A DNA stretch of 64,000 bases from Mucilaginibacter sp. (GTDB taxonomy: Bacteria > Bacteroidota > Bacteroidia > Sphingobacteriales > Sphingobacteriaceae), in contig JARLHA010000034.1 in assembly GCA_031292485.1 (NCBI GenBank), forward strand, positions 62,001 through 126,000, in the 5' to 3' direction. Below are positions 25,652-35,711 of the stretch, in pieces. The position numbers and the translations under genes are program-made. Each line of letters opens with the position of its first letter. Positions within the stretch are counted from its first letter, which is position 1. The notes beneath the pieces are model-generated. The model had not been told where the DNA came from and ran no database searches. It saw only the letters and a list, made by a program, of their open reading frames with translations.

Positions 25652-27547
25652 CTACACCGCCACCGGCAAAGCCACGCTTTCCACATCTTCAGCTACCAGC
25701 GGGTTAATGCTTTCATCATCTTTCTCCACCCTAAGGTTGCCCACGATGTGCACCTGGCGGGCAGGAGTATTTTTACCCATATAATACTCCAGCAGGCCTT
25801 TGATATTGGCATCTTTAAGGATCACGGGATCAAGGCGGATGTCCTTGCCAATAAATAAGCCGAACTCATCCGGAGATATTTCACCCAAACCTTTAAAGCG
25901 GGTGATCTCGGGTTTCACACCTAATTTAGCAATGGCGTTGCGTCTTTCTTCATCACTATAGCAATAAATGGTTTCCTTTTTATTGCGGACACGGAAAAGC
26001 GGCGTTTGCAAAATGAAAACATGCCCGGCTTTTACCAAATCGGGGAAGAATTGCAGGAAGAAAGTCATCAGCAGCAGCCTGATGTGCATCCCGTCCACAT
26101 CAGCATCGGTAGCAATCACAATGTTATTATAACGAAGATCGTCCAAACCATCCTCAATATTCAGTGCATGCTGCAACAGGTTGAATTCCTCGTTCTCGTA
26201 AACCACTTTTTTGGTCAGCCCGTAACAGTTAAGCGGCTTACCTTTCAGGCTGAATACTGCCTGGCACATCACATCACGCGATTTGGTAATGGACCCACTG
26301 GCCGAGTCACCTTCGGTGATGAATAAGGTGGTATCCTGTTTACGCTCGTGGGTATCGTCAAAATGCACCTTGCAATCGCGCAGCTTGCGGTTATGCAGCG
26401 AGGCCTTTTTAGCACGCTCGTTAGCCAGTTTTTTAATGCCGGCAATGTCCTTTCGTTCCCGTTCGGATTGCATGATCCTTTTTAGCAAAGCATCAGCAAC
26501 GGCAGGGTTTTTATGAAGATAGTTGTCCAATTCCTTCTTCATAAAATCATTGATGAAGCCACGAACGGAAGGCCCGTCCTGCCCGATATTTTGTGAACCG
26601 AGTTTCGTTTTGGTTTGTGATTCGAATACAGGCTCCTGAACTTTTATGGCGATAGCAGCAACAATAGAAGCGCGAACATCCGAAGCATCAAACTCCTTTT
26701 TATAAAACTCGCGGATGGTTTTTACAACCGCCTCGCGAAAGGCTGCCTGGTGAGTGCCACCCTGCGTGGTATGCTGGCCGTTCACAAAAGAGTAATACTC
26801 CTCGCCGTATTGCTGGCCGTGGGTCATGGCTACTTCAATATCCTCACCCTTTAAATGAATAATTGGGTAACGCATGGAGTCAGCGTCAGAATTCCGGGAG
26901 AGCAAATCATGCAAGCCGCGCTCTGAAAAATATTTAGTGCCGTTAAAGTTGATGGTAAGGCCCGAGTTAAGGAACACATAGTTCCATATCATATTCTCAA
27001 CAAACTCAGGGATAAAGCGGTAATGCCTGAAAATGGTATCGTCCGGAAAGAAATTAATGGCAGTGCCGTTACGCTGGGTAGTTTCCTTTTCGGGTTCGTC
27101 CCTTATCAGTTCACCTTTCTCAAATTCAGCCACCTTGGTCCGGCCATCACGATAGGATTGCACGATAAACGAATTGGAAAGCGCGTTAACCGCCTTTGTA
27201 CCTACGCCATTTAAACCAACCGATTTTTGAAATGCCTTGCTGTCGTATTTACCCCCTGTATTGATTTTTGATACGCAATCAATTACTTTCCCCAGGGGAA
27301 TACCGCGGCCATAGTCCCGAACCGTTACCTTATGGTCGCTCATGGTTACCTCGATGGTTCTGCCGGCGCCCATCACAAACTCATCTATCGAATTGTCGAT
27401 AATTTCCTTCAGCAACACATAAACGCCATCGTCATAAGCCGAGCCGTCGCCCAGTTTACCAATGTACATCCCGGGGCGTAAACGAATATGTTCTTTCCAG
27501 TCAAGCGACCGGATACTGTCATCACTATAATCTGCAGGTAAAGCCAT
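25652..27547 (-). CDS. parE: DNA topoisomerase IV subunit B (GyrB/ParE family)
   Basis: 631 residues. The GHKL ATPase carries [20 protein letters not shown] and [14 protein letters not shown]. The transducer region follows, then the TOPRIM domain with [12 protein letters not shown] and the DADVDG motif ([15 protein letters not shown]). The short length, without the GyrB insertion, suits ParE. It powers strand passage with ParC. An octamer repeat (27563-27698) lies immediately upstream of the ATG. Confidence 0.93.
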   Translation of the reverse strand: MALPADYSDDSIRSLDWKEHIRLRPGMYIGKLGDGSAYDDGVYVLLKEIIDNSIDEFVMGAGRTIEVTMSDHKVTVRDYGRGIPLGKVIDCVSKINTGGKYDSKAFQKSVGLNGVGTKAVNALSNSFIVQSYRDGRTKVAEFEKGELIRDEPEKETTQRNGTAINFFPDDTIFRHYRFIPEFVENMIWNYVFLNSGLTINFNGTKYFSERGLHDLLSRNSDADSMRYPIIHLKGEDIEVAMTHGQQYGEEYYSFVNGQHTTQGGTHQAAFREAVVKTIREFYKKEFDASDVRASIVAAIAIKVQEPVFESQTKTKLGSQNIGQDGPSVRGFINDFMKKELDNYLHKNPAVADALLKRIMQSERERKDIAGIKKLANERAKKASLHNRKLRDCKVHFDDTHERKQDTTLFITEGDSASGSITKSRDVMCQAVFSLKGKPLNCYGLTKKVVYENEEFNLLQHALNIEDGLDDLRYNNIVIATDADVDGMHIRLLLMTFFLQFFPDLVKAGHVFILQTPLFRVRNKKETIYCYSDEERRNAIAKLGVKPEITRFKGLGEISPDEFGLFIGKDIRLDPVILKDANIKGLLEYYMGKNTPARQVHIVGNLRVEKDDESINPLVAEDVESVALPVAV

Positions 27548-27562
27548 TTCTTTTATTTAATC

Positions 27563-27698
27563 GTCATTGGGGCATTGGGTCATTAAGTCATTGGCTGGTG
27601 GGTATTTCTGATTACTCAGAATGCCATTGATATGTAGCCTTTTATTGTACTTCGCCGCCGGATATATCAATGACTTAATGACCTAATGACTCAATGAG
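27563..27698. repeat. Inverted octamer repeat (family D, gtcattRR) upstream of parE
   Basis: Left units gtcattgg, ggcattgg, gtcattaa, gtcattgg (27563-27594) are mirrored by tcaatgac, ttaatgac, ctaatgac, tcaatgag (27667-27698). Period is exactly eight on both sides, with about 72 bp between the arms. It occupies the spacer between parE and the gene upstream. Confidence 0.75.
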
Positions 27699-27774
27699 AT
27701 CCTCATTATGGCAAAAATAGCACTTACACACAGAAGTTATTCATTCTATGTCTTAACTTTTCAACATTATGAAC

Positions 27775-28416
27775 TCAGGATTTAAACCGGAGACAATTGG
27801 TAGCCCGGTTTACATTTTTAAAAAATTCAGGACCTTTTACATTGGTGAAACAAACCGCGATGATAGTACCAATATGATTTTTATGAAGAGTGATGAGCAG
27901 TGCATATTTATAGTGCTTGGTTTGCGGCAGATCAAGCAGTGTTAACAGGTATGATTTTCCGGCATCTGCATTATTCCTGGCCAAAACGCTGCGCGGAATA
28001 TTTCGTTCAAAGTATTTATCATCGCCGCAAAAGCTGGCGGCGGCTGCCTTACCGGCCCCTTTATAAATTGAATCAGGATTGGAAGCCTGCGGGTTATCTT
28101 TAAACCGAACCCAATCTTCTTTTTCCGATTTTATCTGGTACCACACTTCAAAATCCTGCCCGGGTAATTCAAGCGCAAAATCAAATGAAAAATCCTCATC
28201 ATCTGGCGCCTGCACTTCTGCGAAGCCCTTTGGCCAATCAAAAACAACGTTGGTTTGCGTGGCTAAATGGTAAAAATTTGCTTTTTGCTCATTTGGCACC
28301 AGCTTTTTAATCATTGTTGCCGGGTTGTGCCTTAGCTGGGCAAATACAGGGGCAGCTATAAGCAAGCATATTGCTGTAAATAATATTTGCTTAAATTGCC
28401 CCACAATAGTTGCCAT
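27775..28416 (-). CDS. Secreted protein of unknown function
   Basis: 213 residues with a signal peptide (about 8-26, LLIAAPVFAQ). The mature part is soluble with alternating polar and aromatic segments, including FYHLATQTNVVFDWPKGFAE and GQDFEVWYQIKSEKEDW. No family recognised. It lies upstream of parE in the same direction, but the repeat in between makes joint transcription uncertain. Confidence 0.65.
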   Translation of the reverse strand: MATIVGQFKQILFTAICLLIAAPVFAQLRHNPATMIKKLVPNEQKANFYHLATQTNVVFDWPKGFAEVQAPDDEDFSFDFALELPGQDFEVWYQIKSEKEDWVRFKDNPQASNPDSIYKGAGKAAAASFCGDDKYFERNIPRSVLARNNADAGKSYLLTLLDLPQTKHYKYALLITLHKNHIGTIIAVCFTNVKGPEFFKNVNRATNCLRFKS

Positions 28417-28513
28417 AATTTGCCTTTATATGCAGATTAATCAAATTAACCAGGATTACCAAGTTTAACAAAATTAAAATATAAATTTAGAAAGTTAACA
28501 TTTACAAAAATAA

Positions 28514-29848
28514 ATGAGCATAAAACCGAAACTCAACCGCTTTGACCTGACAATGATCGTCATCAGTTTAGTAATTGGAATGGGCATTTTTGCCACGCCA
28601 AGCGATGTAGCCAACAAAGCGGGAAACGTTTATATTTTTTTTGGCGCCTGGATATTTGGCGGCCTGGTAAGTTTATGCGGTGCGCTAACCTTTGCTGAGA
28701 TCGGCGCCAGGTTCCCGGCGACGGGCGGTTTTTACAAAGTCTTCAGTTATTGTTACCACCCTGCCATCGCCTTTATGATTAATTGGGTGCTGGTGATCAG
28801 TAATGCGGCATCAGTTGCGGCGGTGGCGCTTATCGGGGCCGATTATATTAAACCTTTTTTATTACCTGCCAATATGCAAAACGACTTTGGCACCAAGATC
28901 ATCACCATAACCTCTGTCGCCATATTATATGTTATCAATTTTTTAGGCATAAAAATGAGCGCCCGCACACAAAGCGTACTGATCATTTTTAAAATGAGTA
29001 TGATCATACTGATCTGTACTACGGTGTTTAAAAGCAATTATGTTCCGGTGGAGACTGCAATTGTTCCACATTCCGGCAGCTTGATCACCGCCTTCGGGCT
29101 GAGCCTTGTGGCTGTATTTTTTACGTATGGCGGCTACCAGCAAACCATCAACTTTGGCGGGGATATTATTAACGCCAAAACCAATATACCGAAAGCGGTT
29201 ACCTTTGGCATTATTACAGTTATCATCCTTTATTTATCTATTAACTATGCCTACTTCCATATCCTGGGGATTGGCGGCTTGCAAAAAACACCTGCATTAG
29301 CTGCTAAAATGATCGGCGTGATATTTGGGGCGACAGGATATAAGATCACTTCCATCATGATCTTTTTATCTGTACTGGCTTACGTGAATGTAAACGTGCT
29401 GGCCAACCCCCGTGTTTATTACGCCATGGCCGAGGATGGTATTTTGCCGCCGATATTTATGAAGGTAAACCCAAAAACCCAGGTACAGGAATTCGGGATG
29501 AGCTTTTTTATTGCTGCCATTATTATCATCCTTTTCTTTGTGGCCAAATTCAGCGAGATGTTAAAGTATGTAATGTTCTTTGATACGATAGGCTTATCTA
29601 TGGCTGCAGTAGCTATTTTCCTGTTGCGTAAAAAAACCAAGCACCTGGATGGTACGGGCATTTATACGATCAAATGGTTCCCGCTGGTGCCGGTCATCTT
29701 TATCATCTCCTATTGGTTTGTAACCATAAATATTTTTATCACTTTCAGAGAAAACCCCTATGCGGCGCTCATCTGCCTGGCCGCCTATGCGCTGGGCCTG
29801 GTTATTTATTATGCCTGTACCTGGAATAAAAAAACAACAACAGAATAA
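28514..29848 (+). CDS. APC-family amino acid permease
   Basis: 444 residues with about 12 membrane helices. The first helix has the unwound glycine motif VIGMGIFATPSDVANKAG typical of the APC/LAT superfamily, and GALTFAEIGARFPATGGFY follows in helix 2-3. It imports or exchanges amino acids. One base separates its stop from the start of the PLP enzyme, so the two genes form an operon and the substrate is probably related (inference: sulfur amino acid or derivative). Confidence 0.9.
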   Translation: MSIKPKLNRFDLTMIVISLVIGMGIFATPSDVANKAGNVYIFFGAWIFGGLVSLCGALTFAEIGARFPATGGFYKVFSYCYHPAIAFMINWVLVISNAASVAAVALIGADYIKPFLLPANMQNDFGTKIITITSVAILYVINFLGIKMSARTQSVLIIFKMSMIILICTTVFKSNYVPVETAIVPHSGSLITAFGLSLVAVFFTYGGYQQTINFGGDIINAKTNIPKAVTFGIITVIILYLSINYAYFHILGIGGLQKTPALAAKMIGVIFGATGYKITSIMIFLSVLAYVNVNVLANPRVYYAMAEDGILPPIFMKVNPKTQVQEFGMSFFIAAIIIILFFVAKFSEMLKYVMFFDTIGLSMAAVAIFLLRKKTKHLDGTGIYTIKWFPLVPVIFIISYWFVTINIFITFRENPYAALICLAAYALGLVIYYACTWNKKTTTE

Positions 29849-29849
29849 A

Positions 29850-31004
29850 ATGGACCTTTCCTACATACTGAACGAACTTGGTGAAGAACGCGAAAACTAT
29901 TTCAATGCGGTGTCACCGCCCATTATCCAAACCAGCAATTTTACTTTTAAAACGGTAAGTGATTTCAGGGAAGCTTTGGGCGAAGAGTATGATGCCCTGT
30001 TGTATTCGCGCGGGCAAAACCCAACCTTAACCATATTAAGGCAAAAGCTGGCCGCACTGGATGGCGCTGAAGATGCGCTGGTTTTCAGCAGCGGTATTGC
30101 GGCGGTAAGCGTACCTATATTGGCTTTACTTAAACAGGGCGATCATGTGGTATCCGTTGAAAACCCCTATAGCTGGACGATCAAACTTTTCAATAACTTT
30201 TTACCAAAGTTTGGCATCCATACTACCTTTGTTGATGGTTCGGAAGTGGATAATATTAAAAACGCCATCACGCCCGAAACCAAACTGATCTATTTAGAAA
30301 GCCCGAACACTTTCAGTTATGAGTTGCAGGATCTGGCGGCAATAGCTAAAATCGCCAGGGAAAAAGGCATCCTTACTATGATCGATAACAGCTATTGCGG
30401 GCCGCTTTACCAACAGCCTATCCGGCTGGGTGTTGATTTGGTGGCACAATCGGCAACCAAATATATCGGCGGGCATTCAGATGTGGTAGCCGGCGTGTTA
30501 ACCGGAAGCAAAGCATTGATCAAACGGATCTTCGATCATGAATTCATGAACATCGGGCCAACGCTGTCGCCGCATTCAGCCTGGCTGCTCATCCGCGGTT
30601 TGCGCACTTTGCCATTGAGGATGCAGCGCAGCTTTGAAACCGCAAAAACAGTAACGGAATGGCTGGCCAAACATCCGGCGGTTGATAAAGTGATATGGCC
30701 GTTTAGCCCAACATTTAAACAAAGCGAGCTGGCACACCGGCAAATGCAGGGCTGCGGTGGCATGTTTAGTTTTACGCTAAAAAACTCCTCGGTACAACAA
30801 ATTGAAGCCTTTTGCGACAGGTTGCGGCATATCCTGATGGCGGTATCCTGGGGTGGCCACGAAAGTTTGATCATCCCTTCCATTGCAGGAATTTCACTGG
30901 CTGATTATGACCACGCCAACCCGCGCCACCAATTGATCCGCATGTATGTGGGTTTAGAGGATGCGGATTATCTGATCAGTGATTTGGAGCAGGCGCTGGG
31001 GTAG
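29850..31004 (+). CDS. Trans-sulfuration-type PLP-dependent enzyme (Cys/Met metabolism family)
   Basis: 384 residues from ATG 29850, one base after the permease stop; a longer frame from 29760 overlaps the permease and is rejected. SRGQNPTLTILRQKLAALDG, the PLP-binding Asp179 (TMIDNSY) and Lys204 (SATKYIGGHSD) fit the cystathionine gamma-synthase/beta-lyase/methionine gamma-lyase family. The specific reaction cannot be read from the sequence. Its TAG stop abuts repeat family C. Confidence 0.9.
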   Translation: MDLSYILNELGEERENYFNAVSPPIIQTSNFTFKTVSDFREALGEEYDALLYSRGQNPTLTILRQKLAALDGAEDALVFSSGIAAVSVPILALLKQGDHVVSVENPYSWTIKLFNNFLPKFGIHTTFVDGSEVDNIKNAITPETKLIYLESPNTFSYELQDLAAIAKIAREKGILTMIDNSYCGPLYQQPIRLGVDLVAQSATKYIGGHSDVVAGVLTGSKALIKRIFDHEFMNIGPTLSPHSAWLLIRGLRTLPLRMQRSFETAKTVTEWLAKHPAVDKVIWPFSPTFKQSELAHRQMQGCGGMFSFTLKNSSVQQIEAFCDRLRHILMAVSWGGHESLIIPSIAGISLADYDHANPRHQLIRMYVGLEDADYLISDLEQALG

Positions 31005-31090
31005 TTGATTGGTTGATTAAGGTTGATTAGGTTGATTCGGTTAATATCCATGTAACTCAATTGACCATTCTCTTAATCAACCTGATCAAC
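31002..31090. repeat. Inverted short-period repeat (family C, ggttgatta)
   Basis: Left units gttgattg, gttgattaa, ggttgatta, ggttgattc run from the stop codon to about 31040, and the inverse cttaatcaacctgatcaac lies at 31072-31090. The same unit occurs at 53554-53597, at the end of the LptF/G gene. Period 8-9. Confidence 0.65.
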
Positions 31091-31160
31091 TGCTTACCAT
31101 CACCCCTAATCAAACAAAAACACTATTTTAGCGTTTTTAATAACGCTCTGCCCATAACAC

Positions 31161-32147
31161 ATGCATAAAACATCTGCTACGCGCTATATCACCACAAGTT
31201 TAGTCCTGCTACTTACCTTTATTTTGATGTTTGCTGCCCGTTGCAATAGCAAGTTCAGAAAAATGGAATCGGACAGGGAAAATGAAAAAGCCATAAAGGC
31301 CGCTGCAGCAAACCGCACTAAAAACTTGCTCAAAACCATCCAGGGTATCCCGTTTACAGAAGTTAAACGGCGTTTTGACAATGGACTGTCTTTTAGTCCT
31401 GTTGGATTCCAGCTGGTACCTGAGTGGCGGATCACTTTTCCATCTGTCGATTCAGTTACTATTTTCAGCCCTAAAAAAAATCGTTTCCTCAATGCGCCGG
31501 TAATGTTTGACCATGATTCGATATTTAACGTGGCCTGGGCCTGGCTAAAACTTACCTATATCAAAAAAGACAGCATGCAATTTATGGTGCTGCATGTGCA
31601 CGACAATATTATAGATGATGAAAAAGTTCACGTATTTATGACCTTTTATACCAATGATTATATCAAAAATGTACTGCATTCGGATACGCTGAAATTGTGG
31701 CGGCCGAGCCGTAAAGACACCCTCTATATTAAAGACAAAACAATGCTTGCCGGAAAAATTCCGGACAGCGCTTTCGCTGGTACGCAACCTGCTATATTGG
31801 TCTCTAAAAGTAAGTATCTAACGGTAAAAAAAGAGGGGGTACCTGACGAAGTAGATGGAGGTAAATCGTACGATGCCTATCTTTCGCCGACATACGATAT
31901 TGTTATCCATCATGCATATGAAGATTTCTCGTATGAGTACACCGCATTTGTCGATGAAAAAGGCACCATTACCTTCCGGAAATCAATTACGTTCATGATG
32001 CCGGAATTTGTAAAACCCATGACTGAGGCCATGAAGGGGATAACAGACGGATACCTTAAACTTTACCTTAACGTTACGCCCGGTAAAACATTGGGCATAC
32101 CACATAAAAGCATCATATTTTTAAAGGTGATAGGATATAAAAAGTAG
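31161..32147 (+). CDS. Putative lipoprotein or membrane-anchored protein of unknown function
   Basis: 328 residues. A hydrophobic segment (about 10-27) ends at FAARC, a possible but non-ideal lipobox. The remainder is mixed alpha/beta with no recognised motifs (for example SVDSVTIFSPKKNRFLNAP). Probably an envelope protein. No conserved neighbours. Confidence 0.6.
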   Translation: MHKTSATRYITTSLVLLLTFILMFAARCNSKFRKMESDRENEKAIKAAAANRTKNLLKTIQGIPFTEVKRRFDNGLSFSPVGFQLVPEWRITFPSVDSVTIFSPKKNRFLNAPVMFDHDSIFNVAWAWLKLTYIKKDSMQFMVLHVHDNIIDDEKVHVFMTFYTNDYIKNVLHSDTLKLWRPSRKDTLYIKDKTMLAGKIPDSAFAGTQPAILVSKSKYLTVKKEGVPDEVDGGKSYDAYLSPTYDIVIHHAYEDFSYEYTAFVDEKGTITFRKSITFMMPEFVKPMTEAMKGITDGYLKLYLNVTPGKTLGIPHKSIIFLKVIGYKK

Positions 32148-32226
32148 CCCCGTTAAATAAAAAACGTCGCCTTACATTTCTAAATAAATAATACTTAAAT
32201 TGTGGCCTGTTAAACCAATTAAAGCC

Positions 32227-32718
32227 ATGATAAAGAGACTATTACCCTGCCTGCTGGTTTCGCTTTTCCTGGTTACCTGTAAAAAGGAAAAGAAAACTGT
32301 ACCGCCGGTTATCTATAGCGTTATCGGCAACTGGAACTTATACTCTTATCAAACCAATTTCGGCATCGGCGTAAACGCAACCGTTACCCAATATCCTTGT
32401 ATGGGTTATAACTCTTTAACTTTTTATACCGATTCCACCTCGAGCCAGAATTATACCGGGATCGATACCTGTTTTGTAACGCCTACCCATATAAAAGCAG
32501 ATGGCGCTCAAAATTATGGTATCCCCGGGTTGTTGCCGTTGCCATCCACCTGGCACCAAAAAGGGAATAATATTTACATGGTTTATCCCGGCAATCCACA
32601 AAAGGTACCCGGCGTAGTGAGCCTGGCAAATAACGGCAAATTGCAAATCACCTTTAAAGACACCATCACCAGTGGCGCCAATACGTATTATATCACTTCG
32701 GTGGAGGTGCAACAGTAA
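32227..32718 (+). CDS. Lipocalin-like lipoprotein of unknown function
   Basis: 163 residues from ATG 32227, which gives the lipobox LVTC directly after a clean signal (LLPCLLVSLFLVTC). The start at 32200 would spoil the signal. The mature part starts with VIGNWNLYSYQ, a pattern seen in lipocalin-like and DUF5004-type Bacteroidota proteins, and is beta-rich. Likely exported to the inner face of the outer membrane. Ligand unknown. Confidence 0.65.
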   Translation: MIKRLLPCLLVSLFLVTCKKEKKTVPPVIYSVIGNWNLYSYQTNFGIGVNATVTQYPCMGYNSLTFYTDSTSSQNYTGIDTCFVTPTHIKADGAQNYGIPGLLPLPSTWHQKGNNIYMVYPGNPQKVPGVVSLANNGKLQITFKDTITSGANTYYITSVEVQQ

Positions 32719-32849
32719 AAGTTATCGCATTTTTTTATCAGATAAGGCAGATTCACAAAGCTTTACCCAACTTTAAAAAGTTGCCAGGCCTGAATGCGGC
32801 AAAAAAAGTTATTTTTATTAGCTACCTTCAAAATGCCAATTGATAAAAC

Positions 32850-34895
32850 ATGATGTTAAAAAAAATAACGATTGCCCTTTTAGTTATTTCGATACTGGGC
32901 TCTTTCCGGATTGCCAATCATCCGCCTAAAAACACAACAACCGTTCATTTTGTAAAACCACTATACAGTGAAGTGGCCCTCGGCGATATCCACCCGCAGG
33001 GCTGGCTGAAGGACCAGCTGGAGATTATGCGCGATGGCACCACCGGCCACCTTGACGAAGTGTATGCCAAACTAAAAAACGATAACGGCTGGCTGGGCGG
33101 TAAAGGCGATGGATGGGAAGAAACACCCTACTGGCTGGATGGCGCCGTTCCATTGGCATGGCAGTTGGATGATGCCACCTTAAAAGCCAAAGTTTTGAAA
33201 TACATTACCTGGACCCTCGATCACCAGCGTCCATCCGGCTATTTTGGCCCCATAACGAAAGCGGAGCGGGATAGCGGGGCAGTAATTAACCTTGCCAATT
33301 GCCAAAAGGGCGAAGACTGGTGGCCAAAAATGGTGATGCTGAAAGCCCTGCAGCAATATTATACCGCAACGAATGACCCAAGGGTGATTAAATTTATGAC
33401 GGCTTATTTTCATTATGAATTGCAGGCGCTTAAAATTTGCCCCATTAATAAATGGAGCGATTGGGCCGAAAGCCGCGGAGGCGAAAATATTTTAGTGGCC
33501 CAATGGCTGTACCAAAAAACCGGAGACAAAAGCCTGCTGGCATTGGCTGACCTGCTGGATAAACAATGCTTTGCCTGGAGTGAATGGTTTGCCGGCCGCA
33601 ATTGGGCCATCAACGCCGCTGCGCACCAGGATGACAAAGACTGGATGCACCGCCATGGCGTTAATGTAGGCATGGCAATAAAGGCTCCCGCGCTTAATTA
33701 CCAGCGTACCGGCAACCCCGCTTATTTGAATGCCATGAAAACAGGATTTGGCGATATCATGACGCTGAACGGCCTACCCATGGGCGCCTTTTCGGCAGAT
33801 GAGGATTTGCATGGCAACCTGCCCACGCAGGGAACCGAACTTTGTGCGGTAGTGGAAACGATGTTCTCGATGGAAGAAGCAATGGCCATTACCGGCGATA
33901 CCCGTTATATGGACGCGCTGGAGCGGATCACCTTTAACGCATTGCCTACCCAAACAACAGACGATTATAATAACAAACAATATTTCCAGGTGGCTAACCA
34001 GGTGGAAATTGCACGGGGCGTTTTTGATTTCTCGCTGCCCTTTGGCCGCGAAATGAACAATGTTTTGGGGATGCGCAGCGGTTATACCTGCTGCCTGGCC
34101 AATATGCACCAGGGCTGGACAAAATACACCCAGCACCTGTGGTTTAAAACGCAGCATAATGGGCTGGCCTCATTGGTTTACGGGCCAAATCAACTTAAAA
34201 CCACCGTTGGTGCAGGTAATACGGCCATCAGCGTTGCCGAAGTAACAGATTATCCTTTCAGCGATGAGATCTGGTTTAATTTATCAACCCCAAAACCGGT
34301 GCAGTTTGACTGGCAGTTCCGTATCCCGTCCTGGTGTAGCTCGGCTACTATCAGCATCAACGGCGTTGCAACAAAAACCGGTAAAGGCGGGCAACTGGTC
34401 ACCATCAGCCGGATTTGGAAAAATGGCGATCAGGTCAGCCTGAAACTACCAATGCAAGTGAGCGTATCTGAATGGGGGCGCAACTCAAGGGCGGTTGAAC
34501 GCGGGCCGCTCGTATATGCCCTCAAATTGGGCGAAAGATGGGAAAAGAGCCACGACAAATATGAAGGCGATTATTTCAGCGTTTACCCAACCGGTAACTG
34601 GAATTACGGCCTGTCTGAACAAATTGTGAGCGACCCTGCCAAAACCCTTACGGTTACAGCAAAGCCATTAAGCGGGAAATTTGTGTGGAACCTGCAACAT
34701 GCCCCGATTGAAATAAAGGCCGAGGGCAGGCTGATCCCCAACTGGCAACTAACTGACGGCGTGGCCAACCAACCCGTAACTGACCGGGACGGCGGATACA
34801 GGGGCGCTGTGAGTGATACGGTATCCCACTTTACATTGATACCGTATGGATTTACAAAGGTGCGGATCGTTGCTTTCCCGGTGGTAAAGAAATAA
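32850..34895 (+). CDS. GH127-type beta-L-arabinofuranosidase (DUF1680 family)
   Basis: 681 residues with a signal-like N-terminus (1-21). The alpha/alpha barrel begins at HPQGWLKDQLEIMRDG with TPYWLDGAVPLAW, and CCLANMHQGWTKY (about 412-424) carries the cysteine pair seen at the GH127 active site. The C-terminus is beta-sandwich-like. The family releases beta-L-arabinofuranose from plant glycans. It stands alone, without SusCD neighbours. Confidence 0.9.
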   Translation: MMLKKITIALLVISILGSFRIANHPPKNTTTVHFVKPLYSEVALGDIHPQGWLKDQLEIMRDGTTGHLDEVYAKLKNDNGWLGGKGDGWEETPYWLDGAVPLAWQLDDATLKAKVLKYITWTLDHQRPSGYFGPITKAERDSGAVINLANCQKGEDWWPKMVMLKALQQYYTATNDPRVIKFMTAYFHYELQALKICPINKWSDWAESRGGENILVAQWLYQKTGDKSLLALADLLDKQCFAWSEWFAGRNWAINAAAHQDDKDWMHRHGVNVGMAIKAPALNYQRTGNPAYLNAMKTGFGDIMTLNGLPMGAFSADEDLHGNLPTQGTELCAVVETMFSMEEAMAITGDTRYMDALERITFNALPTQTTDDYNNKQYFQVANQVEIARGVFDFSLPFGREMNNVLGMRSGYTCCLANMHQGWTKYTQHLWFKTQHNGLASLVYGPNQLKTTVGAGNTAISVAEVTDYPFSDEIWFNLSTPKPVQFDWQFRIPSWCSSATISINGVATKTGKGGQLVTISRIWKNGDQVSLKLPMQVSVSEWGRNSRAVERGPLVYALKLGERWEKSHDKYEGDYFSVYPTGNWNYGLSEQIVSDPAKTLTVTAKPLSGKFVWNLQHAPIEIKAEGRLIPNWQLTDGVANQPVTDRDGGYRGAVSDTVSHFTLIPYGFTKVRIVAFPVVKK

Positions 34896-34922
34896 GCATT
34901 GAAGATAGCGGGAGAAGAAAGC

Positions 34923-35534
34923 CTAATTGCCAGACGCGGCATACAAGGATGCTGCAATGCTTACTGCTACATCGTTTAGCGAACTCGCCCTAAATTCTTT
35001 CAGCCTTGCTTTAAAGGTATCCGGGTCATTTACTGACCGGGCGTAATCGCTGCTGTAACGTGCAAAATCACTATGAGCGTAAGGGCCTTTCGCAAACTCG
35101 GCCAGGCGGGCCTTAAATGCAGCCAGGTCATACTTTGAGCCGGCATAGTATAATGCACCGCGTGAAACGGCTATGCCATCAAGACTGCCATTTTGAAATT
35201 CCTGTAGCCGGCTTTTAAACGTCGCCAGGTCATTTACCGAACAGGCATAGAAAAGCTCATCATCTTTCAGCTTAACACGCCCCAGCCTGGTGGCTGAAAA
35301 ATCATCCAGCCGTGCATCAAAAAGTAAAAGGCTGTTATTGGAAGCTGCGTACGAAAGCGCCATTAAATCCTGTTCAGTTTTTGCCAGATCGCTGTTTTGA
35401 AACTCCTGCACACGGCTTTTAAATATGGCCAGGTCGGCAGCAACACTGTTATTTTCCGGCTTGCCTATGCTAAACGAGGTTACCAAAAGATAACCGGCAA
35501 TGATGATTAAAATAATAGTGAAAGGCTTTTTCAT
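34923..35534 (-). CDS. Secreted five-repeat protein (FKxRLxEF repeats), unknown function
   Basis: 203 residues with an N-terminal hydrophobic signal or anchor (MKKPFTIILIIIAGYLLV). The mature part consists of five copies of a roughly 34-residue unit with core AxFKxRLxEFxxxxL...ALxYAxSxxD. The cores are FKSRVQEF, FDARLDDF, FKSRLQEF, FKARLAEF and FKARLKEF. The regular helical unit suggests an alpha-solenoid-like protein. No known family recognised. Confidence 0.7.
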   Translation of the reverse strand: MKKPFTIILIIIAGYLLVTSFSIGKPENNSVAADLAIFKSRVQEFQNSDLAKTEQDLMALSYAASNNSLLLFDARLDDFSATRLGRVKLKDDELFYACSVNDLATFKSRLQEFQNGSLDGIAVSRGALYYAGSKYDLAAFKARLAEFAKGPYAHSDFARYSSDYARSVNDPDTFKARLKEFRASSLNDVAVSIAASLYAASGN

Positions 35535-35711
35535 CGTGATGATTTATGTACTTAAAACTCAATTCCTTAAAAATTATTGTTGTCTGGAAAGTAACTGAAA
35601 AACTTAAGCCTGGGGTATAGTTTTTGCGGTCAGCGATGTACAATAATTTAAACCGAATTAAAATATAAGGAATAACAAGTACCTTTAATTACTTTCGCTA
35701 AACACCATCAA

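Noticed and set aside
25642..25686. Extension of the DUF2971 gene into parE
   Set aside because: The translated part is antisense-free but overlaps parE coding sequence and is rich in Trp/Arg; ATG 25641 suits the family.
29760..29849. Longer start for the PLP enzyme
   Set aside because: It would overlap the permease C-terminus by about 90 bp; ATG 29850 gives the normal N-terminus.
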